A stretch of 7,973 nt of DNA from an uncultured Chlamydiae bacterium (GCA_903867585.1 CAIPRZ010000048.1:1-7973), one strand, 5' to 3'; counted from the first letter of the stretch, positions 1 through 6,272 are shown. Notes: generated from the sequence alone by a model not told the origin. Made by a program: numbers and translations.

Positions 1-1256
1 AGGTGAAATTATTTGACACTACTACTAATGAAATAACAAGCACTATCCCTGTATCCGACAGCCCCTTGTTTTTTTTAATAAATGGAACCACCTGTTACAT
101 CACTTGCAATGGTGAAGAGAGCGTTAATTATTTTGAACTTGTTCCTTATACCCCTCCAATACCAGACACGATCCCTATTCCCTCAGGGGCTTCTAATGCA
201 GCTGTGACAGCTTCTATCTTAAATCAAATTAATGGGGTCTGTTTACCAAGCACTCAAAAAATTATTGATGATATTAGAACCTTAGATCCTTCAGCGCAAA
301 CATCGGCTTTAAATGAGCTATCACCTCAGTATAAAGTGATTCAATACAGTCTTGAAAAGCTTGATCTATTAATCCATAAAGAACTTGATGGCTCTTTATA
401 TCATCCTCAGGAAGGGACTCATCCTTTTATTATTGCAGGCTACGATAATTTAAATCAGTCTAGCGTCAATACTTACAATGGCTATAGCGTTGATAGCTAT
501 TATCAACTTCTTGGTCTCACTCATCATTGGAAAAAATGTAATTGGCTATTTAGTGCTGGGGCTAGTGAATCTTACATGAGCCTATTTCCAACAGCTTCTA
601 AAGCCACCTATCAAACCGTGTGGGGAAACTTAGGAGTGGCCCAAAGCTTAAAACGTTGGCAGTATGGATTAGTTGGCCTTTTTGGTTACAGTTTTCTAAA
701 AGCCCATCAGTACATCCCTTTTTTAAATGAAACAGCCTCCTCCTCTCATGGAGCGTATAACATAAGCGTCGAAGGGAAATTAGCCTACTGTTTTACCAAA
801 AATAAAATGCAGTTTAAACCCTATGACAACCTCTCTTACCTTTACGGACAGGAAAACAACTTTGATTTTTATGGAGCTCCAGGAGCTAATTTAGCTGTTC
901 AAAAAGAAAACTTGTCGGTCTTACGCAATATTTTAGGATGTAGTGTTTATAAAGAACTTTCTTCCTCTAAGCGCAAAGCTAAGAAAGAAACGGTTTCTTC
1001 AAGCACCTCACTATTTCTTGATGGATCATGGGTTTATGAATATTATATCAATAACAATACCTATGAAGCTGCGTTTATCGGAACAAACGTGTTTGGTACT
1101 TACCAGCAAACAACACCGACTAAAAACTTTGGAAGGGTTCACACAGGATTAATGGGCCACCATAACAGTTTTGAATGGAAACTGGCCTACACAGGACTAT
1201 TTGGAAAACATTATAGCGAAAGTGCAGGCAGCGTAAAATTTTCTAAAAAATATTAA
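1..1256 (+). CDS. Autotransporter with YVTN-type beta-propeller passenger, 3' part only (5' end outside window)
   Basis: This is the C-terminal 417 codons of a probable type V secreted surface protein; the first whole codon is at position 3. Residues 1-46 look like one blade of a YVTN beta-propeller: KLFDTTTNEITSTIPV is followed by an NGTTCYITCNG turn, matching the family pattern 'VIDTxTNxVxxTIPVG..P..xxxxxDGxxxYVTN'. Residues 47-80 are a Pro/Ala-rich linker. Residues 84-127 resemble the helical linker before autotransporter barrels (LDPSAQTSALNELSP, like the common 'L..L.P..Q..AL..LS' motif). Residues 141-417, about 277 residues, have the alternating aromatic/polar pattern, the length and the terminal aromatic (Tyr) of an outer-membrane autotransporter barrel. 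The GTG at position 3 is probably an internal Val of the blade: no signal peptide follows and a single blade cannot form a propeller. The gene is tail-to-tail with the LysM gene, one base apart. Confidence is good for the barrel and moderate for the propeller. Confidence 0.8.
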   Translation, partial: VKLFDTTTNEITSTIPVSDSPLFFLINGTTCYITCNGEESVNYFELVPYTPPIPDTIPIPSGASNAAVTASILNQINGVCLPSTQKIIDDIRTLDPSAQTSALNELSPQYKVIQYSLEKLDLLIHKELDGSLYHPQEGTHPFIIAGYDNLNQSSVNTYNGYSVDSYYQLLGLTHHWKKCNWLFSAGASESYMSLFPTASKATYQTVWGNLGVAQSLKRWQYGLVGLFGYSFLKAHQYIPFLNETASSSHGAYNISVEGKLAYCFTKNKMQFKPYDNLSYLYGQENNFDFYGAPGANLAVQKENLSVLRNILGCSVYKELSSSKRKAKKETVSSSTSLFLDGSWVYEYYINNNTYEAAFIGTNVFGTYQQTTPTKNFGRVHTGLMGHHNSFEWKLAYTGLFGKHYSESAGSVKFSKKY

Positions 1257-1257
1257 A

Positions 1258-2415
1258 TCAAGGGATAGTTAGAACTTTGCCCGGCTTTAAATTTTCGGAA
1301 TCAAGGTTGTTAACTATTTTTAAGGTTTCAAGATCGACTTTAAATTTACGCGAAATCTTCCATAAGCTATCCCCCTCTTGTACCACATAGGTTTTAGCGC
1401 TTTTAGATTTTGTAGGTAGACTTAACGCTTTTGCTAAAGTGGCGGGAATGGGATCCTGTTTTACTTTTTTCTCTACAACAAGTTCTTGAATAACTTTTGG
1501 CTCTTCAAGCTCAAAACCTTTAGCTCTAATTTGCTCTTTGAAATTATCTGATCTAAAACTTTGCATGAGATTTTGAGCTAAAAACTTTTGCTTATCTGGA
1601 ACTGATTCTAGTAAATCTATAAAAGCTAATGCTTGCTTATCATTTAAGTTTTTTAAAGAAAACTGGGGAGATTTTGTTAAATAAATAGCTGCTTGGACAG
1701 ATCCTAAATCCGAATAGTAAAGTAAAAAAGAGTCTAAAGAAAAAGATCCTTTTTCGATTTGATCTTTAAATTTTTCTAAATCTTGACAATCCCCCTTTAA
1801 AAGAATGCTTAGTAGATTTTCTTCTTTGATAAGGTCTATTTGGGGTTTAAGAATATCAAACAATTTAGAAAAAGGCTCTGAGCGATAAAATGTTTGGGTT
1901 AGAGCCCCCTCTTTTAAACCAAACTTTAATTTCTGAAATAATCCCAAAGAGGTTAACGGCCAGGCTTCTTGTTTTATAAATTGAGCTATTAATTCAAAAT
2001 CAGAATCTATAAGTCCTCTTGGAACTGGCAGTGTTTTTTCTTTAGCTCCATCGGTAAAAGATAAGTGTTGAAAACTTAAAAGGGGACGATTTAAAGCCCT
2101 TGCAATATCGACTTGATAGCTTTGATGCAAAATAGCTAATGCGATATCTCTTTTATGAAGACCAGGCTCAATTTCTGATTTTACCCCAAGTTTAGAGATA
2201 AGCTCTGGATAACTGAGGTTAAGAAAGTTTTTTAAAACAGCCACTGAGTCTTCGCTTATGGCCGATTTAGAATTAGTCCATTCAAGCGGTTTTACCGGTT
2301 TAAAATACTGATAAAGGGCTGATGCCCCGAACGCGATATTGAAAAGGGCGCTTACAATTAAAAATTGAGATAAACGACGATATTTTTTTAGAGTCGAACT
2401 TTCGAAAGAGTCCAT
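1258..2415 (-). CDS. Membrane-anchored protein with C-terminal LysM domain
   Basis: This 385-residue protein probably binds peptidoglycan or a related glycan on the periplasmic side of the inner membrane. Residues 1-14 are short and basic near the end (LKKYRR), followed by a hydrophobic segment at about 15-37 without a clear cleavage site, so a signal anchor with the C-terminus outside is likely. Residues 40-300 are Leu/Lys-rich, probably helical, and match no family I recognise. A Lys/Pro-rich spacer leads to a LysM domain at about 341-385, with YVVQEGDSLWKISRKF and NNLDSENLKPGKVLTIP as its two halves. I chose the ATG at 2415. The frame stays open to a TTG at 2472, but that start would put 19 extra residues before the anchor and leave 7 bases to the divergent pheT. 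Neither start has a well-spaced strong ribosome binding site; an AAAGGAAG lies 13 bases before the TTG. From memory the position matches CT474 of C. trachomatis. No peptidase domain is present. Confidence 0.82.
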   Translation of the reverse strand: MDSFESSTLKKYRRLSQFLIVSALFNIAFGASALYQYFKPVKPLEWTNSKSAISEDSVAVLKNFLNLSYPELISKLGVKSEIEPGLHKRDIALAILHQSYQVDIARALNRPLLSFQHLSFTDGAKEKTLPVPRGLIDSDFELIAQFIKQEAWPLTSLGLFQKLKFGLKEGALTQTFYRSEPFSKLFDILKPQIDLIKEENLLSILLKGDCQDLEKFKDQIEKGSFSLDSFLLYYSDLGSVQAAIYLTKSPQFSLKNLNDKQALAFIDLLESVPDKQKFLAQNLMQSFRSDNFKEQIRAKGFELEEPKVIQELVVEKKVKQDPIPATLAKALSLPTKSKSAKTYVVQEGDSLWKISRKFKVDLETLKIVNNLDSENLKPGKVLTIP

Positions 2416-2444
2416 TGCCAAGCTTAGGTTGAATTTGTTATAAC
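2415..2444 (+). promoter_or_regulatory. Candidate sigma-66/sigma-70 type promoter for pheT
   Basis: A -35-like TTGCCA (2415-2420, five of six consensus bases) and a -10-like TATAAC (2439-2444, five of six) are 18 bases apart on the plus strand, placing transcription start near 2451 and giving a 5' leader of about 29 bases before pheT. The -10 lies inside the perfect palindrome GTTATAAC (2437-2444), so the minus strand also reads TATAAC (2437-2442), facing the LysM gene. On that strand no good -35 is present at 15-18 bases. An alternative plus-strand pair, TTGAAT (2429-2434) with TAAAAA (2452-2457) and 17 bases between, matches less well. This is motif matching by eye only. Confidence 0.4.
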
Positions 2445-2479
2445 CATAGGCTAAAAATACAAATTTTTTCAAAGTATCT

Positions 2480-4840
2480 ATGCAACTTCCTTTTTCTTGG
2501 CTAAAAAGCCTCTTTTCCGAAGATCTTAATTCTCAAATTATTGCTGACACACTCACAAAAGCGGGTATTGAAGTCGATCTAGTTGAACCCTATAGCCCCC
2601 CATTTTCTGGAGTAATAGTTGCTAAAGTTCTAGAGGTTTCTCCCCATCCTGATGCTCAGAAATTACAAGTAGCCAAAGTGTTTGATGGCCACAGTCATTA
2701 CCAGGTCGTCTGTGGAGCCCCGAATTGCCGCAAAGATCTTATTGTGGCTTTTGCAAAACCAGGAGCTGTTCTTGGAGAAGAAAATCCCTTTGAAATTAAA
2801 GAAAAGCCTGTACGAGGAGTCGATTCTCAAGGGATGCTTTGCAGCGCTGACGAACTTGGACTTGGCAAAGAGGTTCAAGCTGGCATTATTGAGCTAGATG
2901 ATTCCTACAAACTCGGCTCTGATTTTAAATCCGTATTAAATGATGAAATTTTCCATATCAGTATAACGCCCAATTTAGGTCATGTCTTAAGCGTGCTTGG
3001 AATGGCTCGAGAAATTAAAGCCTTTCTTAATATCCCCTACCATTTACCTAAAATAAATCCGCTAGAGAAAAATTTGTCCCCTTTTTCAGTGACTGTCCAT
3101 TCCAGCGAATGTTTAGCCTACCACGGGTATCACCTAACTCACCTCAAACAGACCTCAACCCCCTTTTACATGCAGCAAAGGCTCCGCCTTGCAGGTTTTG
3201 CCCCTAAAAATCTTGTGGTTGATGTGCTCAATTATGTGATGTTTGAACTTGGTCAGCCGATGCACGCTTTTGATTTTACAAAATTAAAAAAAGAAGAACT
3301 TTCTATTCATAATTTAGAAAGCTCCCACACGTTCACAGCTCTCAATGGGAAAAATTATTCCCTACCACCCAATACCCTTGTTATCTCCTCTCAAGATCAA
3401 ATAGCAGCAGTTGCTGGTGTTATGGGTTCTTTAGACACAAGCTGCGAAGAAAAAAGCTTAAGTGTTGTTCTTGAATCAGCCTACTTTTCATCAACCTCTA
3501 TTAGACGTTCTATAAAAGCGCTTGATTTAAGATCAGAAGCCGCTTCTCGATTTGAAAAAGGGATCGATAGTGAAAACTGTTTACTAGCCCTTAACCGAGC
3601 CACCGATTTAATTTGTAAATACTCTGGAGCAAAGCTTAGCTCTTGCTTTAGTTTTAGTAAGACAATCGCTCAAAAAACCATCCATTTAAATATCAATAAA
3701 ACCAATCGATTACTAGGGACTACTCTGGCCCAAACCGAAATGGCTGAGATTTTAAAACGTTTAGAGATGAGCGTCTCATTTCCTAGCGCCCATGAATTAG
3801 AAGTTAAAGTCCCAAGCTATCGCAATGATATTACGATCCAAGAAGATCTTATTGAAGAAATTGGAAGAATATATGGGCTTGATCATCTAAAAGGCCATTT
3901 GAGTTACCAAGCAACCGTTATTTTGGACAATCCTCTTTTTACTTTTGAAAAGGCGCTTAAAAAAGCCCTCTTTTCTCAAGGACTGCAAGAAATACTCACC
4001 TGTGATCTTTTATCGCTATCTCTTGCTCAAGATTTTAAGCTTGATAAAAGCCCTTTTATTACCCCTATCCAGGTTCTTCATCCCCGATCTTTAGATCAAT
4101 GCACACTCCGTTTAAGCCTTTTATCGAGTTTTATTCCTGTTATTGCTAAAAACTTTGCTAATAAAGAGACCGACCTTCAACTTTTTGAAGTAGGCAAAAC
4201 CCATGCTAAAAACCAAGAGGTTTTATGTGAGTCTTTGCAAGCTGGATTTATCCTTACAGGTCATATCAATCCCTATTATTTTGATCCAAAACCGCGTGAA
4301 TGCGATTTCTTCGATCTTAAAGGGATGGTAGAAAATTTCTTAAGCGATGTCGGTATTGAATCTGTAGATTTTAAAACCTCCCATGAACCAGCGTTTCACC
4401 CCTATCAGCAGCTAAGTATTTATCATAAAGATGAACTTATTGGTAAATGTGGACAGGTGCATCCAAAGCTTCTGGCTAGTTACAACATCGATCAGAAAGT
4501 CTTTTATGCTGAATTTTCAGCCTCTTTACTTCTAAAGCATCAAAAAACTATTTACCCTGTAGCCCTGGCTCCCACTCAACCTTATATTGAACGCGATTGG
4601 ACAGCTATGCTTCAAGAAATGCAAAGTTATGAAGAGCTGATCCGGGTTGTTAAAGAGCACTTGCCGATGCATTGTGAAAAAGTTTCACTTTTAGATATTT
4701 ATCATCAAAATGAGATGAAAAATATCACCTTAAGATTGCGTTACAGGCACCCAGATAAAACCCTTGAAAGTAGTTATATTGATCAGATTCATAAAAAATT
4801 CACAAGTGATGTAGCCAAAAAGTTAGAGCTTTCCTTATGA
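2480..4840 (+). CDS. pheT: Phenylalanine--tRNA ligase beta subunit
   Basis: PheT is the large subunit of the cytoplasmic (alpha-beta)2 enzyme that charges tRNA-Phe; it contributes tRNA binding and, through B3/B4, editing of misacylated tyrosine. At 786 residues it has the normal bacterial length. In order one sees the N-terminal LPFSWLKSLF segment, an EMAP-like tRNA-binding domain at about 39-150 (HPDAQKLQVAKV near 55-66, then VVCGAPN), the B3/B4 domain at about 210-370 (NYVMFELGQPMHAFDF near 250-265; GVMGS near 313), the B5 domain at about 400-470 (VPSYRNDITIQEDLIEEIGR), the catalytic-like core at about 475-680, and a C-terminal ferredoxin-fold anticodon-binding domain from about 692 (PYIERDWTAM). 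The ATG at 2480 gives the family N-terminus, although no Shine-Dalgarno sequence precedes it. No pheS is adjacent, as in Chlamydia. The lipoprotein gene follows after 35 bases, so one transcript is likely. Confidence 0.97.
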   Translation: MQLPFSWLKSLFSEDLNSQIIADTLTKAGIEVDLVEPYSPPFSGVIVAKVLEVSPHPDAQKLQVAKVFDGHSHYQVVCGAPNCRKDLIVAFAKPGAVLGEENPFEIKEKPVRGVDSQGMLCSADELGLGKEVQAGIIELDDSYKLGSDFKSVLNDEIFHISITPNLGHVLSVLGMAREIKAFLNIPYHLPKINPLEKNLSPFSVTVHSSECLAYHGYHLTHLKQTSTPFYMQQRLRLAGFAPKNLVVDVLNYVMFELGQPMHAFDFTKLKKEELSIHNLESSHTFTALNGKNYSLPPNTLVISSQDQIAAVAGVMGSLDTSCEEKSLSVVLESAYFSSTSIRRSIKALDLRSEAASRFEKGIDSENCLLALNRATDLICKYSGAKLSSCFSFSKTIAQKTIHLNINKTNRLLGTTLAQTEMAEILKRLEMSVSFPSAHELEVKVPSYRNDITIQEDLIEEIGRIYGLDHLKGHLSYQATVILDNPLFTFEKALKKALFSQGLQEILTCDLLSLSLAQDFKLDKSPFITPIQVLHPRSLDQCTLRLSLLSSFIPVIAKNFANKETDLQLFEVGKTHAKNQEVLCESLQAGFILTGHINPYYFDPKPRECDFFDLKGMVENFLSDVGIESVDFKTSHEPAFHPYQQLSIYHKDELIGKCGQVHPKLLASYNIDQKVFYAEFSASLLLKHQKTIYPVALAPTQPYIERDWTAMLQEMQSYEELIRVVKEHLPMHCEKVSLLDIYHQNEMKNITLRLRYRHPDKTLESSYIDQIHKKFTSDVAKKLELSL

Positions 4841-4875
4841 TGGCAAAATAGATACCAAGCACCCTTTGAGGCCTT

Positions 4876-5850
4876 ATGAAATTATTCAAACTATCCCCTA
4901 TTTTGGCACTAATTGCTCTTTCAAGCTGCCAAAAAAATACTGATACTGCCACTGTTGTTTCTGAGCAGTATCTACATAAATATGGTTATGCTGTTTCTAA
5001 ACAAGAATGGAACGATCACTACTATCCTGGACAAGTAGTCTCCCAAATGAATGATGGAGTGGTTATTACAACCTCTTATGAAGCGGGAGTAAAACATGGG
5101 CCTACTACCTACACCTATCCCGATAGCACCACGATTGCAAAAACAGAAGTTTATGATCGCGATCGGCTGGTAAAACAGACCCATTTTGATTCCTCTGGTC
5201 TTCCTATGTGGCAAAAAGTCAATTTATCCCCAAGCCGCTATGAATATACAGCCTGGTATAAAGAGGGTAATCCTCGTTGTGTTGAAGAGTATGCAGGTGA
5301 TGAAATCCTAGAAGGGCGCTATTTTACTTTAACAGGCCAAATCGAATCTAAAGTAGAAAAAGGTTTCGGAAGTCTTATAGAAAGAGATCCTTCAGGCTTG
5401 CTTATTGCTAAAAAAGAGATTTCTACAGGATTTTGCTCCTTTAGCGAACTTTATTACTCTAACGGCTCCTTAAAAGAAAATGCCCAGTATAAACTCGGCG
5501 TTTTAAATGGAGAGAAAAAACTCTTTTCCCAAAGCGGTGAACCTTTACTTGTTGAAGAGTATGTTGATGGTCAACTTCATGGTAAAACTACCCACTTTAG
5601 AAATGGTCAACGCCATTTTGAAGTTTCTTATCTATTTGGAGCTAAAAATGGTTTTGAAACTCATTACATCGATGGCGACCATGTTTCCCACCAAGTTTGC
5701 TGGGAAAACAATCAAAAACATGGACCTGAGACTTTCTATATGGCCACTGGGGCTGTAACTCACTACTATTATCAAGGTGATGAACTCAGCCGCAGCCGTT
5801 ATGAAGAAATGGTTCGCTTAGATGAAATGATTTCTCAAATTCATAACTAA
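4876..5850 (+). CDS. Lipoprotein with MORN_2-like repeats (CT476-like)
   Basis: This is a predicted lipoprotein of 324 residues with a short basic start, a hydrophobic core and a lipobox ending at Cys18 (LIALSSC), so lipid attachment and envelope location are likely. The remainder carries degenerate repeats of the MORN_2 type, of the form 'xxxxYxxGxxHGxxxxxxxxG': clear copies are near 64-84 (YEAGVKHGPTTYTYPDS), 203-221 (LGVLNGEKKLFSQSGE), 225-244 (VDGQLHGKTTHFRNG), 251-268 (FGAKNGFETHYIDG) and 275-292 (WENNQKHGPETFY), with weaker ones between 128 and 200. Such repeats form beta-hairpin arrays; their role in this family is not known to me. A GAGG at 4868-4871 lies 4 bases before the ATG. No terminator and little room for a promoter separate it from pheT, and a strong terminator follows. 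From memory it sits where CT476 follows pheT in C. trachomatis and has a similar length. Automated naming as a 'YwqK antitoxin' would mislead. Confidence 0.88.
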   Translation: MKLFKLSPILALIALSSCQKNTDTATVVSEQYLHKYGYAVSKQEWNDHYYPGQVVSQMNDGVVITTSYEAGVKHGPTTYTYPDSTTIAKTEVYDRDRLVKQTHFDSSGLPMWQKVNLSPSRYEYTAWYKEGNPRCVEEYAGDEILEGRYFTLTGQIESKVEKGFGSLIERDPSGLLIAKKEISTGFCSFSELYYSNGSLKENAQYKLGVLNGEKKLFSQSGEPLLVEEYVDGQLHGKTTHFRNGQRHFEVSYLFGAKNGFETHYIDGDHVSHQVCWENNQKHGPETFYMATGAVTHYYYQGDELSRSRYEEMVRLDEMISQIHN

Positions 5851-5860
5851 ATTCTTTTTG

Positions 5861-5885
5861 GGGCAAGTCCGCTTGCCCTATTTTT
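5861..5885 (+). terminator. Rho-independent terminator of the pheT-lipoprotein operon
   Basis: A perfect 7-base-pair stem, GGGCAAG (5861-5867) with CTTGCCC (5872-5878), encloses a TCCG tetraloop and is followed by TATTTTT (5879-5885). It begins 10 bases after the lipoprotein stop codon. On the opposite strand the stem is followed by CAAAAAG instead of a T-run, so it should terminate plus-strand transcripts only. It could still form a hairpin in the 3' end of the convergent small lipoprotein's message. Confidence 0.9.
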
Positions 5886-5887
5886 CC

Positions 5888-6013
5888 CTATATCTGCTCA
5901 GTTTTTCCTACTACCTCACAGTGAACAATCTCTTCGAGCTCAACCTGTTCTTCTGTTTTTTCACTACAGCCAAAAAAACCTAAAACCATTAAAAGACAGC
6001 CTGTAAGCTTCAT
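5888..6013 (-). CDS. Small lipoprotein, 41 residues
   Basis: An ATG at 6013 on the minus strand opens a 41-codon frame ending with TAG at 5888-5890. The product begins MKLTGCLLMVLGFFGCSEKT: a Lys at position 2, a hydrophobic stretch, and a lipobox-like GFFGC with Cys16, followed directly by a charged acidic tail (EEQVELEEIVHCEVVGKTEQ). The -3 residue of the lipobox is Phe rather than the preferred Leu, so lipidation is likely but not certain. A GGAGG (plus-strand 6021-6025) lies 7 bases before the start, one of the two best ribosome binding sites in the window. This is the main reason to believe a gene this short. It converges on the MORN_2 lipoprotein gene and diverges from the sigma-54-driven gene. 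No clear promoter was found: TAAAAT-like -10 candidates occur upstream but no matching -35. Its shape recalls entericidin-like small lipoproteins, with no homology claimed; the function is unknown. Confidence 0.68.
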   Translation of the reverse strand: MKLTGCLLMVLGFFGCSEKTEEQVELEEIVHCEVVGKTEQI

Positions 6014-6020
6014 AAAAATG

Positions 6021-6025
6021 CCTCC
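6021..6025 (-). promoter_or_regulatory. Ribosome binding site of the small lipoprotein gene
   Basis: On the minus strand GGAGG precedes the ATG at 6013 by 7 bases (CATTTTT), an optimal arrangement. It fixes the start codon and is the main support for calling this short frame a gene. Confidence 0.7.
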
Positions 6026-6057
6026 ATATTTTAGCCATACCCTATTTTAGGATTTAG

Positions 6058-6074
6058 TTGGCACAATTTTTGCT
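6058..6074 (+). promoter_or_regulatory. Sigma-54 (RpoN) promoter, -24/-12 type
   Basis: The sequence TTGGCACAATTTTTGCT matches the sigma-54 consensus YTGGCACRNNNNTTGCW at every defined position. The invariant GG (6060-6061) and GC (6072-6073) are 12 bases apart, as -24/-12 spacing requires. With the C at 6073 taken as -12, transcription should start near 6085, giving a leader of about 20 bases that contains the AAGGAG ribosome binding site of the 55-codon gene. Sigma-54 holoenzyme needs an activator ATPase; Chlamydiae are known to have RpoN and an AtoC/CtcC-type response regulator. I could not see a convincing activator site upstream. Confidence 0.72.
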
Positions 6075-6092
6075 TTTACTATGAGTAAACCC

Positions 6093-6098
6093 AAGGAG
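6093..6098 (+). promoter_or_regulatory. Ribosome binding site deciding the start of the 55-codon gene
   Basis: AAGGAG lies 6 bases before the ATG at 6105, ideal spacing. It lies downstream of the other in-frame ATG at 6081, which has no comparable site and falls upstream of the transcription start predicted from the sigma-54 element. Together these favour 6105. Confidence 0.8.
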
Positions 6099-6104
6099 AC
6101 TATT

Positions 6105-6272
6105 ATGAATCCAGATATGCAAAAAAAAATGGCAGAACTTGAATCTATTAATGATCAATTGTCTGCAGAAATTAAGTATTTAGACCAGCTACTTAAACAA
6201 GTGGGCTTTGATGAGGGGCTTAAGACTCTAAAATCAGCGGCTCAAGAGCTTATTGACGAAGAGAATATTTAA
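6105..6272 (+). CDS. Small coiled-coil protein of 55 residues, sigma-54-driven
   Basis: The product is a soluble, highly charged 55-residue protein that I do not recognise. From the ATG at 6105, residues 5, 9, 12, 16, 19, 23, 26, 30 and 33 (Met, Met, Leu, Asn, Leu, Ile, Leu, Leu, Val) form an unbroken 4-3 heptad core, with one buried Asn at 16 as often seen in parallel dimers. After Gly34 a second helix follows with Leu39, Leu42, Ala46 and Leu49 in register and an acidic end (IDEENI). It could be an oligomerising coiled coil or a helical hairpin; there is no signal peptide or membrane segment. The frame stays open to an ATG at 6081 (63 residues), but ribosome binding site and promoter placement favour 6105. 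Its stop codon shares bases with that of the helicase on the other strand. A small adaptor or secretion chaperone is possible, but nothing in the sequence proves it. Confidence 0.85.
   Translation: MNPDMQKKMAELESINDQLSAEIKYLDQLLKQVGFDEGLKTLKSAAQELIDEENI

Noticed and set aside
3..5. GTG at position 3 as the start of the autotransporter
   Set aside because: It falls inside a propeller blade, no signal peptide follows, and the frame reaches the window edge.
943..1152. 69-codon plus-strand frame inside the autotransporter gene
   Set aside because: It overlaps a well-supported gene in another frame and has no recognisable domain. The same applies to frames inside pheT (2663-2878 minus, 2682-2897 plus) and inside the MORN_2 gene (4972-5214 minus, 5507-5758 plus).
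2413..2472. Extended LysM protein starting at TTG 2472
   Set aside because: It would add 19 residues before the membrane anchor, leave 7 bases to pheT, and place the promoter inside pheT. The possible AAAGGAAG site is 13 bases away, too far. It cannot be fully excluded.
4876..5850. YwqK-type antitoxin, hence a toxin-antitoxin system
   Set aside because: The name comes only from MORN_2 repeats in automated annotation; this protein has a lipoprotein signal and no toxin gene beside it.
6041..6051. CCTA-TTT-TAGG inverted repeat as an activator binding site
   Set aside because: Four-base arms are expected often by chance in AT-rich DNA, and the site is very close to the promoter for an enhancer.
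6058..6082. A sigma-70 type promoter using TTGGCA and TACTAT
   Set aside because: The spacer is only 13 bases, too short, while the same DNA fits sigma-54 exactly.
6081..6104. ATG at 6081 as the start of the coiled-coil gene
   Set aside because: It lies upstream of the transcription start predicted from the sigma-54 element and lacks a ribosome binding site, whereas 6105 has an ideal AAGGAG.
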